A program made the position numbers and the translations under genes. Below are positions 10,080-19,058 of a stretch of DNA of 64,000 bases, piece by piece. The DNA is from Deinococcus koreensis (GTDB lineage Bacteria > Deinococcota > Deinococci > Deinococcales > Deinococcaceae), in NCBI RefSeq assembly GCF_002901445.1, contig NZ_PPPD01000001.1, positions 2,796,501 through 2,860,500 on the forward strand, written 5' to 3'. The notes under the pieces are model-generated. The model was not told where the DNA came from and did no database searches. It saw only the letters and a list, made by a program, of their open reading frames with translations. Numbering within the stretch: position 1 is the stretch's first letter; each line of letters opens with the position of its first letter.

Positions 10080-11381
10080 TCACCTTTTATCCAGTTCGAG
10101 AATTTTCGAGTCGGTACCTAAGTTCAGCGTGGCGCTGGTCGGGGTGATGGCGCTCACGACCACCTTCGAGTCGGGCAGGGCCTGACCGCTGGACACCACC
10201 ACGTAGCCGGATCTGCCCCGGAAGATCGCGGTGTTCACCGGGCCGAGCACCACGGCGTTGAACACCAGTTCCTGACCCTGCACGAACTGATCGAGGGGGC
10301 TGGCGGCCTGCGCCTCGGCGCTTCCCGCGTCGCCGCGTCCGAGTTCGGTGATCACCTGTGGCGTGCCCGGGGTGGGCAGCGCCGTGGACAGTGGGGTGGT
10401 CGGCGGGGTGGTCTGGGGGTTGCCGGTCTGGGCACCGCCGGTCTGCGCCGCCGGGGCGCTCGCCAGGTCGGGCAGGCGGGTCACGCTGGGCACGCTGACC
10501 CCGGCGATGGGAGGGGGAACCGGCTTGGGTTCGGAGAGCGTGACCGTACCCCCGGTCTGGGCACCGCCGTCCGGGGTGGGCAGCGGCGTGGGCCGGGGCA
10601 CCACGACCGGCGTGGCTCCGCTGCCGGTGCCGCCGTCTCCGCCGGGAATCACCGGGATGGGCAGGGCGCCGCCACTGACCGCGCCGGAATCGACATTCAC
10701 GCTGCCGTCGGCGCCGGGGATCGGGCTCAGGCCCAGCGGGCCGCCGTTGCTTCCCAGGGAATCGACCGGTTCAGGCGGGCTGGAGGGCACCACCGCCGTG
10801 ACCGGGCCGGTGCTGGTAGAGCCGCCGTTGGAGGGGCCGCTGCTCACCGGGTTCGCCGGCGTGGTGGAGGGCACGGTGCCGGTCGCCGCGTCCAGGCTCA
10901 GCGGCCGGAAGGGGTTGCGGCCGGGAGCCGCGGCGATCACGCCGTCGGGGTTGATGCCGCTGGGCACTGCGGGCTCGGCGGGGGCGGGGGCCGGGGTGAC
11001 GGCCGCCTCGTCGGTCGGGAAGGGCGGAATCACCTCGACGTCCACCTGGGCGTCGGGCTGCACCGTGAGGGGCGGCGTGGTGGCCGTGTCGCCGCCGGTG
11101 GTGCCGCCCGCCTGGCCGCCGGGCCTGGCGCCGGCCGAGGCGGTCGGCGCGCTGCCGGGGGTCACCGGCACGGCGTCGGGGTTGCTGCCGGCCGCGCTCC
11201 CGGAGGCGCTGCCTGATCCGCTGCCGGTGGTCTGGCCGGAGGGCTGGGCCGCCTGCTGGGCGAGTTCGCTAGCCGAGCGGTTGTTCGTCCACACGTACCA
11301 CAGGCCGATCAGGCCGACCATCAGCAGAAGCATCAGCAGGAGCTTCATCTCGCGGGAGAGTTTCACGGGCGCGCGGGTCAC
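10080..11381 (-). CDS. PilP/PilW-like pilus assembly protein with a long low-complexity linker
   Basis: 433 aa from the GTG at 11381, which overlaps the pilO stop as GTGA and has AGGAGG 7 nt upstream. One transmembrane helix (about residues 12-29, MKLLLMLLLMVGLIGLW) is followed by roughly 300 residues rich in Gly, Ser, Thr and Pro and a compact C-terminal domain of about 65 residues (LVFNAVVLGPVNTAIF onward) that resembles the PilP homology domain. By position it corresponds to the fourth gene of the Thermus pilMNOWQ cluster and should link the inner-membrane PilN/PilO complex to PilQ. The linker is far longer than in proteobacterial PilP. Confidence 0.8.
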   Translation of the reverse strand: MTRAPVKLSREMKLLLMLLLMVGLIGLWYVWTNNRSASELAQQAAQPSGQTTGSGSGSASGSAAGSNPDAVPVTPGSAPTASAGARPGGQAGGTTGGDTATTPPLTVQPDAQVDVEVIPPFPTDEAAVTPAPAPAEPAVPSGINPDGVIAAAPGRNPFRPLSLDAATGTVPSTTPANPVSSGPSNGGSTSTGPVTAVVPSSPPEPVDSLGSNGGPLGLSPIPGADGSVNVDSGAVSGGALPIPVIPGGDGGTGSGATPVVVPRPTPLPTPDGGAQTGGTVTLSEPKPVPPPIAGVSVPSVTRLPDLASAPAAQTGGAQTGNPQTTPPTTPLSTALPTPGTPQVITELGRGDAGSAEAQAASPLDQFVQGQELVFNAVVLGPVNTAIFRGRSGYVVVSSGQALPDSKVVVSAITPTSATLNLGTDSKILELDKR

Positions 11382-12016
11382 TGGGTGCCTCCTGGGGCGG
11401 CCGGGGCGGCTGGAGCGGCGGGCGCCCCCTCGGTTCCTCCGGCCTGCGCGGCGGCCTGCGACGCATCGAAGGTGTAGACCGTCATGCCGAGAGAACCTTC
11501 CAGTTCCGGATCGAAGGAGCTGGCCGCCGGCAGCTGCAGGGCCACGTTGCTGACCGTGGTGAAGCGGCTCATGGTCTCCACGCTGCGCAGGGTCTGGAAC
11601 ATCTGGGTGAACTTGCCGCGCACGCCGATGGTCAGGTTCAGGGGCCGCACGCCGCCGGGGAGGTTGGCCACGGCGCCCGGCTGCACGGCGAAGTTGGTCA
11701 TGCGGGCGCCGCTGGCGGCGGTGGTCAGGCGCAGCTCGTCCAGCACGGCGCCGAAGTTGGCGGCGCTGGGCAGGGCGGCCAGGAACTTCTCGCGCTCGAC
11801 CCGCAGGGTGTCGACTTCCTCCCGCAGGGCGGGCAGGCGGCTGGCGGCCGATCTCAGGCTGGTGACCTGGGTGTTGAGCGATTCGAGCTGGCCGCTCAGC
11901 TCGCCGATCCGCTGCTGGCGGGGCTGGAAGCGCAGCGTGAACCACCCGCCGATCAGCAGGAGGCACAGCCCCAGCGCCACCAGGAACTGGTTGCGTGGAG
12001 AGAGTTTAGTCAACAT
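11378..12016 (-). CDS. pilO: Type IV pilus inner-membrane protein PilO
   Basis: 212 aa. Short cytoplasmic N-terminus, transmembrane helix at about 11-29 (FLVALGLCLLLIGGW), a coiled-coil stretch (about 30-75) and a ferredoxin-like periplasmic domain (LNLTIGVRGKFTQMFQ). PilO dimerises with PilN to form the alignment platform. It overlaps pilN by 11 nt and the next gene by 4 nt. A short Ala/Pro/Gly-rich C-terminal tail is present. Confidence 0.92.
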   Translation of the reverse strand: MLTKLSPRNQFLVALGLCLLLIGGWFTLRFQPRQQRIGELSGQLESLNTQVTSLRSAASRLPALREEVDTLRVEREKFLAALPSAANFGAVLDELRLTTAASGARMTNFAVQPGAVANLPGGVRPLNLTIGVRGKFTQMFQTLRSVETMSRFTTVSNVALQLPAASSFDPELEGSLGMTVYTFDASQAAAQAGGTEGAPAAPAAPAAPGGTQ

Positions 12017-12767
12017 GGCGCCCCCCGTTCGCGGAGCTGGTGGCGAGCGGAGCGCCCGGCGTCAGTGTGCTCGGCGGACTGCTGGCCGGGGCGCTGGTCG
12101 CCGGGGCGGGAGGCGCTGGCGGCGCCTGTCCGGGCGCGGGCACCACTTCCGGCGGGGCCGCGTCCGGGGCGAGGCCGACCACGCCCACGGTGGCGGTGAA
12201 GTTGTATTTGCCGGAGGCTTCGTCGTTCTGCAGGGTCTTGAAATTCACCCCGAAGTTCGGGTTGGTCTCGAAGGTCTTGAGGAAGGTCACCACCGCCTGC
12301 TGACTGTTGGCAATGCCGGTCAGGTCGATTTCCCGCACGACGTTCTTGCCCAGATAAATGCCGTTCTGCTGCAGGGTGCTCAGGGCGCCCGACTCCATGG
12401 GCCGGATGGTCATGCTCTTGACCGCCACGCCGCTGCCGGCGGGCAACTGCGCGCTGAAGGCGGCCAGATCGTTGATCCAGTAGGTCTTGGTGGCCCGCAG
12501 CTGCGTGGCGATGGCCGTGACCTGCTCCAGTTCGCGCTTCTCGGCGTTGAGCTTGTCGTATTCCAGCTTGGCCGGGGTCAGGGCGGTGACCTCGCCGTTC
12601 AGGGCGTCGATCTGCCGGTTCAGTTCGCCGATCCGGGTGAAGGTCACGACCTCGGGGATCAGGATCGCGGCGACCGTCACGGGCACCAGGGCGTACATGG
12701 CAAAGCGCCAGGCGCTGGGTTCACTCTGCTTGCGGTACTGCTGGGGCAGCAGGTTGATTTCAACCAC
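12006..12767 (-). CDS. pilN: Type IV pilus inner-membrane protein PilN
   Basis: 253 aa. It starts MVEINLLPQQYRKQ; the INLLP motif is the conserved N-terminal segment that docks into PilM. A transmembrane helix (about 26-45), a coiled coil (about 46-85) and a periplasmic domain follow, with a Pro/Ala/Ser-rich C-terminus of about 45 residues. It overlaps pilM by 8 nt. Confidence 0.93.
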   Translation of the reverse strand: MVEINLLPQQYRKQSEPSAWRFAMYALVPVTVAAILIPEVVTFTRIGELNRQIDALNGEVTALTPAKLEYDKLNAEKRELEQVTAIATQLRATKTYWINDLAAFSAQLPAGSGVAVKSMTIRPMESGALSTLQQNGIYLGKNVVREIDLTGIANSQQAVVTFLKTFETNPNFGVNFKTLQNDEASGKYNFTATVGVVGLAPDAAPPEVVPAPGQAPPAPPAPATSAPASSPPSTLTPGAPLATSSANGGRHVD

Positions 12768-13938
12768 GGCTGCTCACCCCCCGCAGGGCCAGGCCCAGGG
12801 GCACCGTGAACTCGGGGGCGTTGGTCTGCAGGTAGCCGGTATCCACGTTGGCCTGATCGGTCTGAACCGTCAGCCAGGGGCTGGCGACCTCGACCCGGAA
12901 GCCCAGCGCGTCGCTGATGGCGGCGGCCAGCCCGCGCAGCTTGGCGCCGCCGCCGGCCAGGAAGGTGCGGTCGATGACCACGTCGCCGCTCTGCACGCGG
13001 TAGAACTCCAGCGAGCGGCGGATCTCGGTGATCAGGTCGCCCAGCACCGGCCGCACGACCTCGAAGACGCGGGCCGGGGAATACTGTTCACGCGCCAGAT
13101 CGAAGTTCAGCAGATCCTCCTCGTCCTCGGTGGGGGTGGTGGCGGTCGCGTAGCCGAGCTTGACCTCCTCGGCGGCGCTGAAGTCCAGATCGAAGGATTT
13201 CTGCAGTGCGGTGGTGAAGTCGTCGGCCGCGACGTTGATGTTGCGGGTGAGCAGCACGCGGTCGCCGCGCACCAGGTTGATCACCGAGGAGCTGGCCCCG
13301 ATCTCCATGACCAGCGCGACCTCGCCGGCCTCGGTGTAGTTGCTGCCGGTCAGGGTGCTCTTGGTCAGGTGCTCGCCCAGCAGGTTGCCGCGCAGGGCCC
13401 GCAGCGCCGCGAAGGACTTGAGATCCACCACGGTCGGCTCCAGACCGGCCAGCCGCAGCACCTCGACCTGCCGGGCGATCGCCTCGGTGGGCGCGGCGGC
13501 GATCACGATCTCCATCTGGCCGTCGTCGGGGATGGTGCTCGGGTCGTCCAGCAGATCGAAGTCCAGGCTCACGTCGTCGATGGGGTAGGGGATGTAGCGC
13601 TCGGCCTCCCACTTGATGGCCTCCTGCAGATCCTTACGATCCATCTTGGGCACCATGATGTTGCGCGTGACCGCCGACTGGTTGGGCACGGCGGTCACGG
13701 CGTATTTGGTGGTGATGCGGTGTTCGGCCAGCAGGTTCTTGAGTTCGGTGGCGACGGCCTGCGGTTCGACCACCAGACCGTCGCGCATGGAACCGATCGG
13801 CGTCGGCACCATGACGGCGTGCAGGAGGGACGGCGGAGAACCAGGCCGCAAGGACACCACTTTGATGGCGCTGGTTCCGATCTCCACGCCAAGGGCCATG
13901 GGACGCGGATTCATGAGGCGTTGCAGGAAACTTGACAT
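12760..13938 (-). CDS. pilM: Type IV pilus actin-like ATPase PilM
   Basis: 392 aa. FtsA/actin-like cytoplasmic protein that binds the N-terminus of PilN. Phosphate-1 region ALGVEIGTSAIKVVSL, the VMEIGASSSVINL second phosphate loop and the GGGAKLRGLA adenosine motif near residue 330 are visible. First gene of the operon; GGAGGG sits just before the ATG, and an ATTTTA on the plus strand (minus TAAAAT, 13960-13965) is a plausible -10. Confidence 0.95.
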   Translation of the reverse strand: MSSFLQRLMNPRPMALGVEIGTSAIKVVSLRPGSPPSLLHAVMVPTPIGSMRDGLVVEPQAVATELKNLLAEHRITTKYAVTAVPNQSAVTRNIMVPKMDRKDLQEAIKWEAERYIPYPIDDVSLDFDLLDDPSTIPDDGQMEIVIAAAPTEAIARQVEVLRLAGLEPTVVDLKSFAALRALRGNLLGEHLTKSTLTGSNYTEAGEVALVMEIGASSSVINLVRGDRVLLTRNINVAADDFTTALQKSFDLDFSAAEEVKLGYATATTPTEDEEDLLNFDLAREQYSPARVFEVVRPVLGDLITEIRRSLEFYRVQSGDVVIDRTFLAGGGAKLRGLAAAISDALGFRVEVASPWLTVQTDQANVDTGYLQTNAPEFTVPLGLALRGVSSRG

Positions 13939-13959
13939 TCTCCCTCCAGGGTCAGGCGG

Positions 13960-13965
13960 ATTTTA
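13960..13965 (-). promoter_or_regulatory. Candidate -10 of the pil operon promoter
   Basis: Minus strand TAAAAT about 22 bp before the pilM start codon, inside an AT-richer patch than its surroundings. No strong -35 at the standard spacing. Confidence 0.4.
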
Positions 13966-13969
13966 ACAT

Positions 13970-14362
13970 TCACTCATCTGGTGAAAGCCAATCCAGAGGG
14001 GGAATGACAGCAAGTCGGGGCAGGCGGGAGGACGGGGGAGCATAACGGCCTCATGGAATCATGTGGGTGCTTACGGAACTCTGACATGTCGGCGACGGCG
14101 TTTCTGCACGCCAGCCCCGGAAAATCCGGGCCGCATGTCCCCGGCGCCGGTTCCCCGGATGGAGGGGGGGCTGCCCCTGGAGCATGAACGGCTCCGGACT
14201 CGCCCTGCCGGCACTTTCCGGCCTGCGGGCCGGCTCCCGCCGCCGGAGCCTGAGCGCCTCATCCGGCGTTCAGGAAGTCTTAGGGTGGCAGGCGGCCTAC
14301 GGCCAGCCCCGCTGCTGTGGCCTGCAGCCCGTGATCGCGTGGGGGAGGGCTCCGACCGGGCG
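13970..14362. other. Intergenic stretch without a supported gene
   Basis: About 390 bp between pilM and the lipoprotein gene. The open frames here have no recognisable products and no start signals. Several short GC hairpins are present, for example CCCGGA/TCCGGG near 14125, but none has a T-run. Confidence 0.5.
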
Positions 14363-15121
14363 CTACCTCGCGAGTTCTGTGAGGTCGCTGCCGAAGACCC
14401 GCAGCGTGCCGCCGGGCGTGACGGTCACGAGTTCCTGGCCCACCACGCCGAGCAGCCCCGCCGGGTGCGGCAGGCTGCTCACCAGGCGCCCGGTCTGATC
14501 CAGCCGCTCCAGGCGGCCTCCGCTCAGGCGGTAGGTGCCGGCGGGCGTGACCACGCTGGGCACGGCGAAAGCCTGCGCGCCGCCGGGCGTGGCGCCCAGG
14601 TATGGCCCGGCCCGCTCGGCCAGCCGCGCGCCGTCGGCCACCCGGATCAGCCGGCCGGCCACCAGCACGTAGTCCTCGCCGTCTCCGCCGGTGATCGCGG
14701 CCGAGGGAGCCCCCAGCACCCGGCGCAGGGGCTCGCCCGCGTAGCCCACGGCGCTGCCGTCCTCGCGGTAGGCGCGGGTGGCACTCAGCGCCACGACCCG
14801 GCCCACGCCCACGCTGCGGGCCGCCCGGTCCAGCGTGACGGCCACGCCCAGCCCCGGCACGGCCGCCCAGGCGTCGGCCCCGTTCCAGGCCACGTCCACG
14901 GCGGCCGGCAGCCTGGGACACAGGGGCGTGTACGACGGAGCGCGCGCCACGCAGGCCCGCCCGCCCGAGACCCACGCCACGCCCTGTTCGCTGAAGGCCG
15001 CCCGGAAACCCGCCGGAGTCGTGGGCCCGGAGGCGGGCTGGGCGGCTGGAGCGGCGGCCGGGGCCGGAGCGCAGGCGGCCAGAATCAGCGGAACCAGAAC
15101 AGCGGAGAGCAGGCGGCGCAT
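14363..15121 (-). CDS. Lipoprotein of unknown function
   Basis: 252 aa. Signal peptide II with lipobox LAAC, Cys at residue 17, then an Ala/Pro-rich spacer. The body has repeated short beta-type strands (VAWVSGGRACVARA, YVLVAGRLIRVADGAR, GTLRVFGSDLT), which would fit a small beta-propeller-like fold that reports values, but I do not recognise the family. No operon partner is obvious. Confidence 0.7.
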   Translation of the reverse strand: MRRLLSAVLVPLILAACAPAPAAAPAAQPASGPTTPAGFRAAFSEQGVAWVSGGRACVARAPSYTPLCPRLPAAVDVAWNGADAWAAVPGLGVAVTLDRAARSVGVGRVVALSATRAYREDGSAVGYAGEPLRRVLGAPSAAITGGDGEDYVLVAGRLIRVADGARLAERAGPYLGATPGGAQAFAVPSVVTPAGTYRLSGGRLERLDQTGRLVSSLPHPAGLLGVVGQELVTVTPGGTLRVFGSDLTELAR

Positions 15122-15375
15122 GGTCGTCAGTTTGGGCGGCGGGCGGCTGAGTGGCGTGAGCCCGGACGGTGTGAACCAGGCCTGATGGATGTAACCACAG
15201 GAATTACTGGTCTTGATCGTCGATTCTTATGGGGCGAGTGGAACGAGTCACTGCGGCAGACAGCGGTTGGGGTGGAGTCGAGGGGGGTGCCTTCGACCCG
15301 GAGGCGGAACGGATGAGCGCTGTGAGTCGCCCCGGCCTGAACCCCTGCACGCTCTGGTGAGGCCCTGTGGCTCGT

Positions 15376-15381
15376 TAGACT
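15376..15381 (+). promoter_or_regulatory. Leaderless-type -10 box TAGACT
   Basis: TAGACT ends 6 nt before the ATG at 15388; no Shine-Dalgarno is present. One of about a dozen such arrangements in the window. Confidence 0.5.
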
Positions 15382-15387
15382 GTCCGG

Positions 15388-15837
15388 ATGCGCGTGCCCA
15401 TCACCACCCTGCGCCGCACCCCGGCCGAACGCGCCGATGTGCGGCTGAGCTGGGCGCGCCCGGACTTGAACTTCTTCGCGGCCGGGGCCTGCCATATCCT
15501 GGCCTTCGCCTTCCTGGAGCGCTGGCCCCTCTCCAGCTTCCGGCCGCGCTTGCTGCGCCCCGCGCCCGGGCAGGGCGGGTCACACGTGTACGTTTCGGAT
15601 GGACAGACTGCCTTCGATGCCCAGGGCTACCTCCCGGAGGCCGAACTGCTGGCCGCCCACCGCGCCGCGTTCCTGGCCCTTTCCCCAGGCTGGACGGCCG
15701 AGGTGCTGGACGTGGATGTGCCGCTGGCCGAGTTGTGTGCCGCCCACCAGCTCCGCGCTCCCTGGGACTTCCCGCCGGGGGTCTGGGCGCGGGCCCACGC
15801 CTATCTGGCTGCGTTCCCCAAACCGCCGGGCCGCTGA
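15388..15837 (+). CDS. Conserved-looking protein of unknown function
   Basis: 149 aa, cytosolic. It contains HVYVSDGQTAFDAQGYLPEAELLAAHR and a WDFPPGVWARAHAYL segment. No known motif. The start is set by the TAGACT box 6 nt upstream. Its 3' end overlaps the 3' end of murF by 37 nt in convergent orientation, which argues for checking whether both stops are right. Confidence 0.65.
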   Translation: MRVPITTLRRTPAERADVRLSWARPDLNFFAAGACHILAFAFLERWPLSSFRPRLLRPAPGQGGSHVYVSDGQTAFDAQGYLPEAELLAAHRAAFLALSPGWTAEVLDVDVPLAELCAAHQLRAPWDFPPGVWARAHAYLAAFPKPPGR

Positions 15838-17120
15838 GCCTGCAGCTCCAGCAGGGCTTCCACCACCGTGTCCAGCCCCACGCCTTCCTGGGCGCGCTGT
15901 TCCGGTGTCCACGAGATGCCCCGGCTGGCCTTGACGAGGATCACGTCGCCGTCCTGCACCGTGGCCAGCAGGTCGGCGGTCAGCTCGGGCACGGTGCGGA
16001 AGGCGCGCTCCCCCAGTTCGGCGGCGAAGGCTCCCACGCCGTAGCTGAGGTCGGCCGCCTGCCGGGCCAGTGCGCCGACCTCGGCGTGCAGTGAGCGCTC
16101 GGTCTCACCCAGCTCCAGCATCCGGCCCAGCACGCTGATGCGGCGGCCCGCGAAGCTGCCCAGCGCCTCCAGCGCGGCCCGCACCGCGACCGGCGAGGCA
16201 TTGTAGGCGTCGTCGATCACGGTGAAGCGCCCCGGATGCACCCGGTAGCGGCCGCCCGGCACCTGCACGCCCGAGAGCCGGTGCGCCGCCCCGGCCAGCT
16301 CGAGCCCGGCCTCCTGGGCCAGCCCCAGCGCCAGCACGGCCGCCTCGGCCTGCACGCGCGACGCCAGGGGCAGCTGCACCGGAACGCCGGCGAAGTTGAA
16401 ACGGGCGCCCCCCGGGGTCAGCTCCAGGTCGCGGCCGGCCACGGTCACGTCCCCGAAGCCGTAGCTGTCCACGCCGGGATAATCCGCACCGGGGTAATAG
16501 GGGGCCGCCTGCGCCCCGACCAGCCCGCGCACGCCCCGCAGGATCATGCCCTTTTCCCGCACGATGTTCTCCAGGCTGCCCAGCTGTTCCAGATGCGCCG
16601 GGCCGATGGCAGTCACCACTCCCACGTCCGGCCGCACCAGACCCACCAGCTCGGCCATCTCGCCCAGGCGGTCGATGCCCATCTCGACCACCAGCGGCCG
16701 GGCGCTGCGGCCGTGTTCGATCAGGAAGCAGGCGATGGCCGGCATGGTGTTGAACACCGGCATGAAGTGAGCGTGCAGGGCCGCAGCCGCGTAGGCCTTG
16801 GCCGTGGTTTTCCCGGCGCTGCCGGTGATGCCCACCACATGCGGGTTGTGGGCCCGCTCCGAGCGTGCCCAGGCGAAGAGTGCGGCCTGGGCGTCCGCGA
16901 CCCGCACGGCGCGCGGCACGTCCAGATCGGTGAGGACGAAGGGAGCCCCGGCGTCCAGCGCTCCCTGAACGAACTGGTTGCCGTGCATCTTCTCGCCCGG
17001 CAGGGCCACGAAGGCCACCTCGGGCGACGCCGTCCGCGAGTCCCAGGTCAGGCGCGTGGCGGGCCGGGCCTCGGGGTGGACGGCCGCTTCGAACGGCAGG
17101 GGCGCGTGGGGGTCGGGCAT
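15801..17120 (-). CDS. murF: UDP-N-acetylmuramoyl-tripeptide--D-alanyl-D-alanine ligase
   Basis: 439 aa from the ATG at 17120; the longer frame to 17300 has an unlikely N-terminus. It adds the D-Ala-D-Ala (or equivalent) dipeptide to the muropeptide in cytosolic peptidoglycan synthesis. ATP-binding loop GITGSAGKTTAKAY, central domain VVEMGIDRLGEMAEL and IGPAHLEQLGS, and the C-terminal ligase domain with GGRYRVHPGRFTVIDDAYNASP are present. Minus-strand TACGCT 7 nt before the ATG suggests a leaderless transcript, divergent from the 5'-nucleotidase gene. Confidence 0.93.
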   Translation of the reverse strand: MPDPHAPLPFEAAVHPEARPATRLTWDSRTASPEVAFVALPGEKMHGNQFVQGALDAGAPFVLTDLDVPRAVRVADAQAALFAWARSERAHNPHVVGITGSAGKTTAKAYAAAALHAHFMPVFNTMPAIACFLIEHGRSARPLVVEMGIDRLGEMAELVGLVRPDVGVVTAIGPAHLEQLGSLENIVREKGMILRGVRGLVGAQAAPYYPGADYPGVDSYGFGDVTVAGRDLELTPGGARFNFAGVPVQLPLASRVQAEAAVLALGLAQEAGLELAGAAHRLSGVQVPGGRYRVHPGRFTVIDDAYNASPVAVRAALEALGSFAGRRISVLGRMLELGETERSLHAEVGALARQAADLSYGVGAFAAELGERAFRTVPELTADLLATVQDGDVILVKASRGISWTPEQRAQEGVGLDTVVEALLELQAQRPGGLGNAAR

Positions 17121-17232
17121 GGACAGAAGCGTAGCAAACGGGCGCAGACCGTCCGCCCCAGGGAGCTGTCCAGCAAGGCGGAACGGCGCCCCATCACAGA
17201 GCTGACAGTTGGCGACTACTCTGGTGAGGTCT

Positions 17233-18996
17233 ATGAAAAGAATGCCCCTTGCGCTGATGACCGTGTCTCTGCTGCTGGCTGCCTGCAGCACCACCCCCAC
17301 CCGCCCCGCCGCGTCTCCGGTCGACGTGACCGTGCTCGGCCTGAACGACTTCCACGGCTACTTGGAACCCACCTCGTTCCCCACCAACCAGCCCGATCCC
17401 AAGGACGCCACGAAAAAGCTCGCCATCAATGCGGGCGGTATCGAGGCGATTTCCGCCGAACTCATCGACGCCCGCAAGGCCAATCCCAACACCATCTTCG
17501 TGGGCGGCGGCGACCTGATCGGCGCCAGCCCCATCAATTCCGGCCTGCTGCGCGACGAGCCCGCCGTGTACGCCCTGAACGGCATGGGCATGAAGGTCAG
17601 CGCGCTGGGCAACCACGAGTTCGACCAGGGCCTGGACGAGCTGTTCCGGATGCAGAACGGCGGCTGCGAGAGCAACGACAAGGCCAAGGCCTGCAAGTTC
17701 GACCCGAACTACAAGGGCGCGACCTTCAAGTGGATCGGTGCGAACGTCAAGTACAACACGGCCTCCGGCAAGACCGGCACGCCCTTCGCCCCCTACTCCA
17801 TCCAGGAGATCGGCGGCGCGAAGATCGCTTTCGTGGGCGCCGTGACTAAGACCACCCCCGGTATCGTCTCGCCCGAAGGCGTTTCGATGCTGGAATTCAC
17901 GGACGAGGCCGACGCCGTGAACGCCGTGATTCCCGAGCTGAAGGCGAAGAAGGTGGACGCCATCATCATGCTGATCCACGAGGGTGGCGAGATTTCAGCC
18001 GGCAGCACCGACGACTACAGCACAGTGGGCTGCAAGACCCTGAACGACCAGAGCCCTATCGTGCAGATCGCCAAGCGGGTCGACGTGGCGGTCACCGCCA
18101 TCATCAGCGGCCACAGCCACCAGGGCTACAACTGCCTGGTGCCCGATCCTAAGGGTAAAGACCGCATCGTGATCCAGGGTCAGCAGTACGGTCATCTGCT
18201 GCAGCGGCTGGATCTGAAAGTCGACAAGGCCAACCACGAGGTCATGACGGTGAGGGCCGCCAATCTGGTGGTGAACTACGACACGCGCAAGGCAAACAAC
18301 ACCCTGGACTTCGCCATGACCCAGATTGTCGGCACCGCCAACAACAAGGTCGCGGCCATCAAGAACCAGTTCGTGGCCACCCTGGGTGACCCGCAGATCC
18401 AGCGTGGCATCGGCAACGCGCGCAACACCGAGACGGCGCTGGGCGACATCATCGCCGACGCGCAGCTGGCCGCCACCCAGGCCCAGGGCAGCCAGATCGC
18501 CCTGATGAACCCCGGCGGCATCCGTGCCGACCTCCCCGACACCACCCAGATCAAGGCAGACAAGTCCGTCAACTTCGGCGACGTGTTCGCGGTGCAGCCC
18601 TTCGGCAACACCATGACCGTCATGACCCTGACCGGCCAGCAGATCAAGGACGTGCTGGAGCAGCAGTTCAGCGGCGCAAACGCGGGCACGGCCAACAAGC
18701 TGTTGCAGGTCTCGGCCGGCTTCAGCTACAAGTACACCCTGGCCAATCCCGACGGCCAGCGCATCAACATCGCGGATATCACCTTCAAGGGGGCGCCGAT
18801 CAACCCGGCCGGCAGCTACCGCGTGGCCATGAACTCCTTCCTGGGAGCCGGCGGCGACAACTTCACGGTTCTGAAGGGCGGCACGAACGTCGTCCAGCTG
18901 CCCAACCTGGCCGACGTGGATGTGCTCGCTGCCTACCTGAAGGCCAACGGCCCGAGCCTGAAGAACGTCGTACAGGGCCGCATCACCAAGCTGTAA
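17233..18996 (+). CDS. Surface lipoprotein 5'-nucleotidase (UshA-like metallophosphatase)
   Basis: 587 aa from the ATG at 17233. Lipobox LLLAAC with Cys at residue 18. N-terminal calcineurin-like phosphoesterase domain with the metal motifs [23 protein letters not shown] and [10 protein letters not shown]-terminal 5'-nucleotidase domain with [10 protein letters not shown], the [12 protein letters not shown] block and [10 protein letters not shown]. Such enzymes hydrolyse extracellular nucleotides or UDP-sugars, scavenging nucleoside and phosphate. A perfect 13-bp terminator hairpin follows. Confidence 0.93.
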   Translation: MKRMPLALMTVSLLLAACSTTPTRPAASPVDVTVLGLNDFHGYLEPTSFPTNQPDPKDATKKLAINAGGIEAISAELIDARKANPNTIFVGGGDLIGASPINSGLLRDEPAVYALNGMGMKVSALGNHEFDQGLDELFRMQNGGCESNDKAKACKFDPNYKGATFKWIGANVKYNTASGKTGTPFAPYSIQEIGGAKIAFVGAVTKTTPGIVSPEGVSMLEFTDEADAVNAVIPELKAKKVDAIIMLIHEGGEISAGSTDDYSTVGCKTLNDQSPIVQIAKRVDVAVTAIISGHSHQGYNCLVPDPKGKDRIVIQGQQYGHLLQRLDLKVDKANHEVMTVRAANLVVNYDTRKANNTLDFAMTQIVGTANNKVAAIKNQFVATLGDPQIQRGIGNARNTETALGDIIADAQLAATQAQGSQIALMNPGGIRADLPDTTQIKADKSVNFGDVFAVQPFGNTMTVMTLTGQQIKDVLEQQFSGANAGTANKLLQVSAGFSYKYTLANPDGQRINIADITFKGAPINPAGSYRVAMNSFLGAGGDNFTVLKGGTNVVQLPNLADVDVLAAYLKANGPSLKNVVQGRITKL

Positions 18997-19009
18997 AACT
19001 CCACGCGAC

Positions 19010-19043
19010 ACGTGCCCCGGACAGTCCATCGTCCGGGGCACGT
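19010..19043. terminator. Strong hairpin between convergent 5'-nucleotidase and rsr genes
   Basis: ACGTGCCCCGGAC / GTCCGGGGCACGT, 13-bp perfect stem, 8-nt loop, followed on the plus strand by TCCTGTCTTC. Located 14 nt after the 5'-nucleotidase stop and 16 nt past the rsr stop, so it can serve both. Confidence 0.75.
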
Positions 19044-19058
19044 TCCTGTCTTCGCTGC

